64,000 nt of DNA from Paenactinomyces guangxiensis (GTDB taxonomy: Bacteria > Bacillota > Bacilli > Thermoactinomycetales > Thermoactinomycetaceae), in the NCBI RefSeq assembly GCF_016055185.1, contig NZ_JAECVR010000018.1, positions 31,273 through 95,272 on the forward strand, written 5' to 3'. Below, one piece after another: positions 63,967 to 64,000 of this stretch. Both the position numbers and the translations under genes were made by a program. Position 1 is the first letter of the stretch. Every line of letters starts with the position of its first letter. Under the pieces are notes generated by a model, which searched no databases, was not told the DNA's origin, and saw nothing but the letters and a program-made list of their open reading frames with translations.

Positions 63967-64000
63967 TTCATGGAGAGTTTGATCCTGGCTCAGGACGAAC
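63967..64000 (+). rRNA. 16S rRNA, 5' end only
   Basis: AGAGTTTGATCCTGGCTCAG (63974-63993) is the universal 5' 16S segment (E. coli positions 8-27), followed by GACGAAC. The mature start is estimated seven bases before this motif. The gene continues beyond the window. Confidence 0.97.

Overview
The window reads as a chromosome segment of a Gram-positive, low-to-mid GC Bacillota (Bacillales). Two stretches keep the gene order known from Bacillus subtilis: thiL-tsaE-tsaB-rimI-tsaD-ydiF-rex-tatC-groES-groEL (33.8-46.3 kb) and the yeaB, yeaC, yeaD, yebA, guaA, NCS2-permease order (52.4-62.5 kb). The many TTG/GTG starts with strong Shine-Dalgarno sites, a CIRCE operator and SigA-type promoters fit. 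A Thermoactinomycetaceae-like member is my guess; it is inference only.

Layout. 1-1008: 3' part of a 23S rRNA uracil methyltransferase gene. 1.0-14.1 kb: a visibly AT-richer myo-inositol catabolic island (iolA, iolB, iolC, iolD, iolJ, an iolX/iolG-type dehydrogenase, iolE, a sodium symporter, a frameshifted iolG, and a DeoR-type iolR), with shared promoter modules, helically phased TAAYCAA operators and cre-like boxes. 14.4-21.4 kb: a fatty-acid beta-oxidation operon (acyl-CoA dehydrogenase, SCP2 protein, acyl-CoA ligase, SDR, thiolase, enoyl-CoA hydratase) under a TetR regulator with two matching operators. 21.6-27.9 kb: mixed accessory region with guaD, an amidase lacking its usual glutamate, a cyclophilin, an IS transposase, a response-regulator relic, a TetR gene with a nonsense codon coupled to an SMR efflux gene, a LysR relic, an FMN oxidoreductase and a PH-domain protein.

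28.3-33.2 kb is the most novel stretch. It has a two-gene operon whose products share an N-terminal NIGET motif, and on the minus strand an XRE-HTH/TPR regulator followed by two, probably three, tandem micro-ORFs of 16-17 codons. The first overlaps the regulator stop and two share the same strong ribosome-binding site. This looks like a peptide-receptor (RRNPP-like) communication module with unusually short, duplicated peptides.

33.3-33.7 kb: four tRNA genes (Leu-TAG, Leu-GAG, Pro-CGG, Gly-TCC). 33.8-46.3 kb: thiamin kinase, tRNA t6A synthesis genes, SRAP protein, ABC-F ATPase, Rex, TatC, two exported proteins and the CIRCE-controlled groESL operon. 46.4-51.0 kb: M19 dipeptidase, CocE/S15 hydrolase and M23 murein hydrolase. 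51.1-51.3 kb: a possible IS200/IS605 relic. 51.3-63.7 kb: APH-fold kinase, CDF transporter, NADPH dehydrogenase, the MoxR/DUF58/transglutaminase operon, guaA behind a purine riboswitch with a readable terminator/antiterminator, an NCS2 purine permease and an exported gluzincin peptidase. The window ends in two tandem rRNA promoters and the first bases of a 16S rRNA gene.
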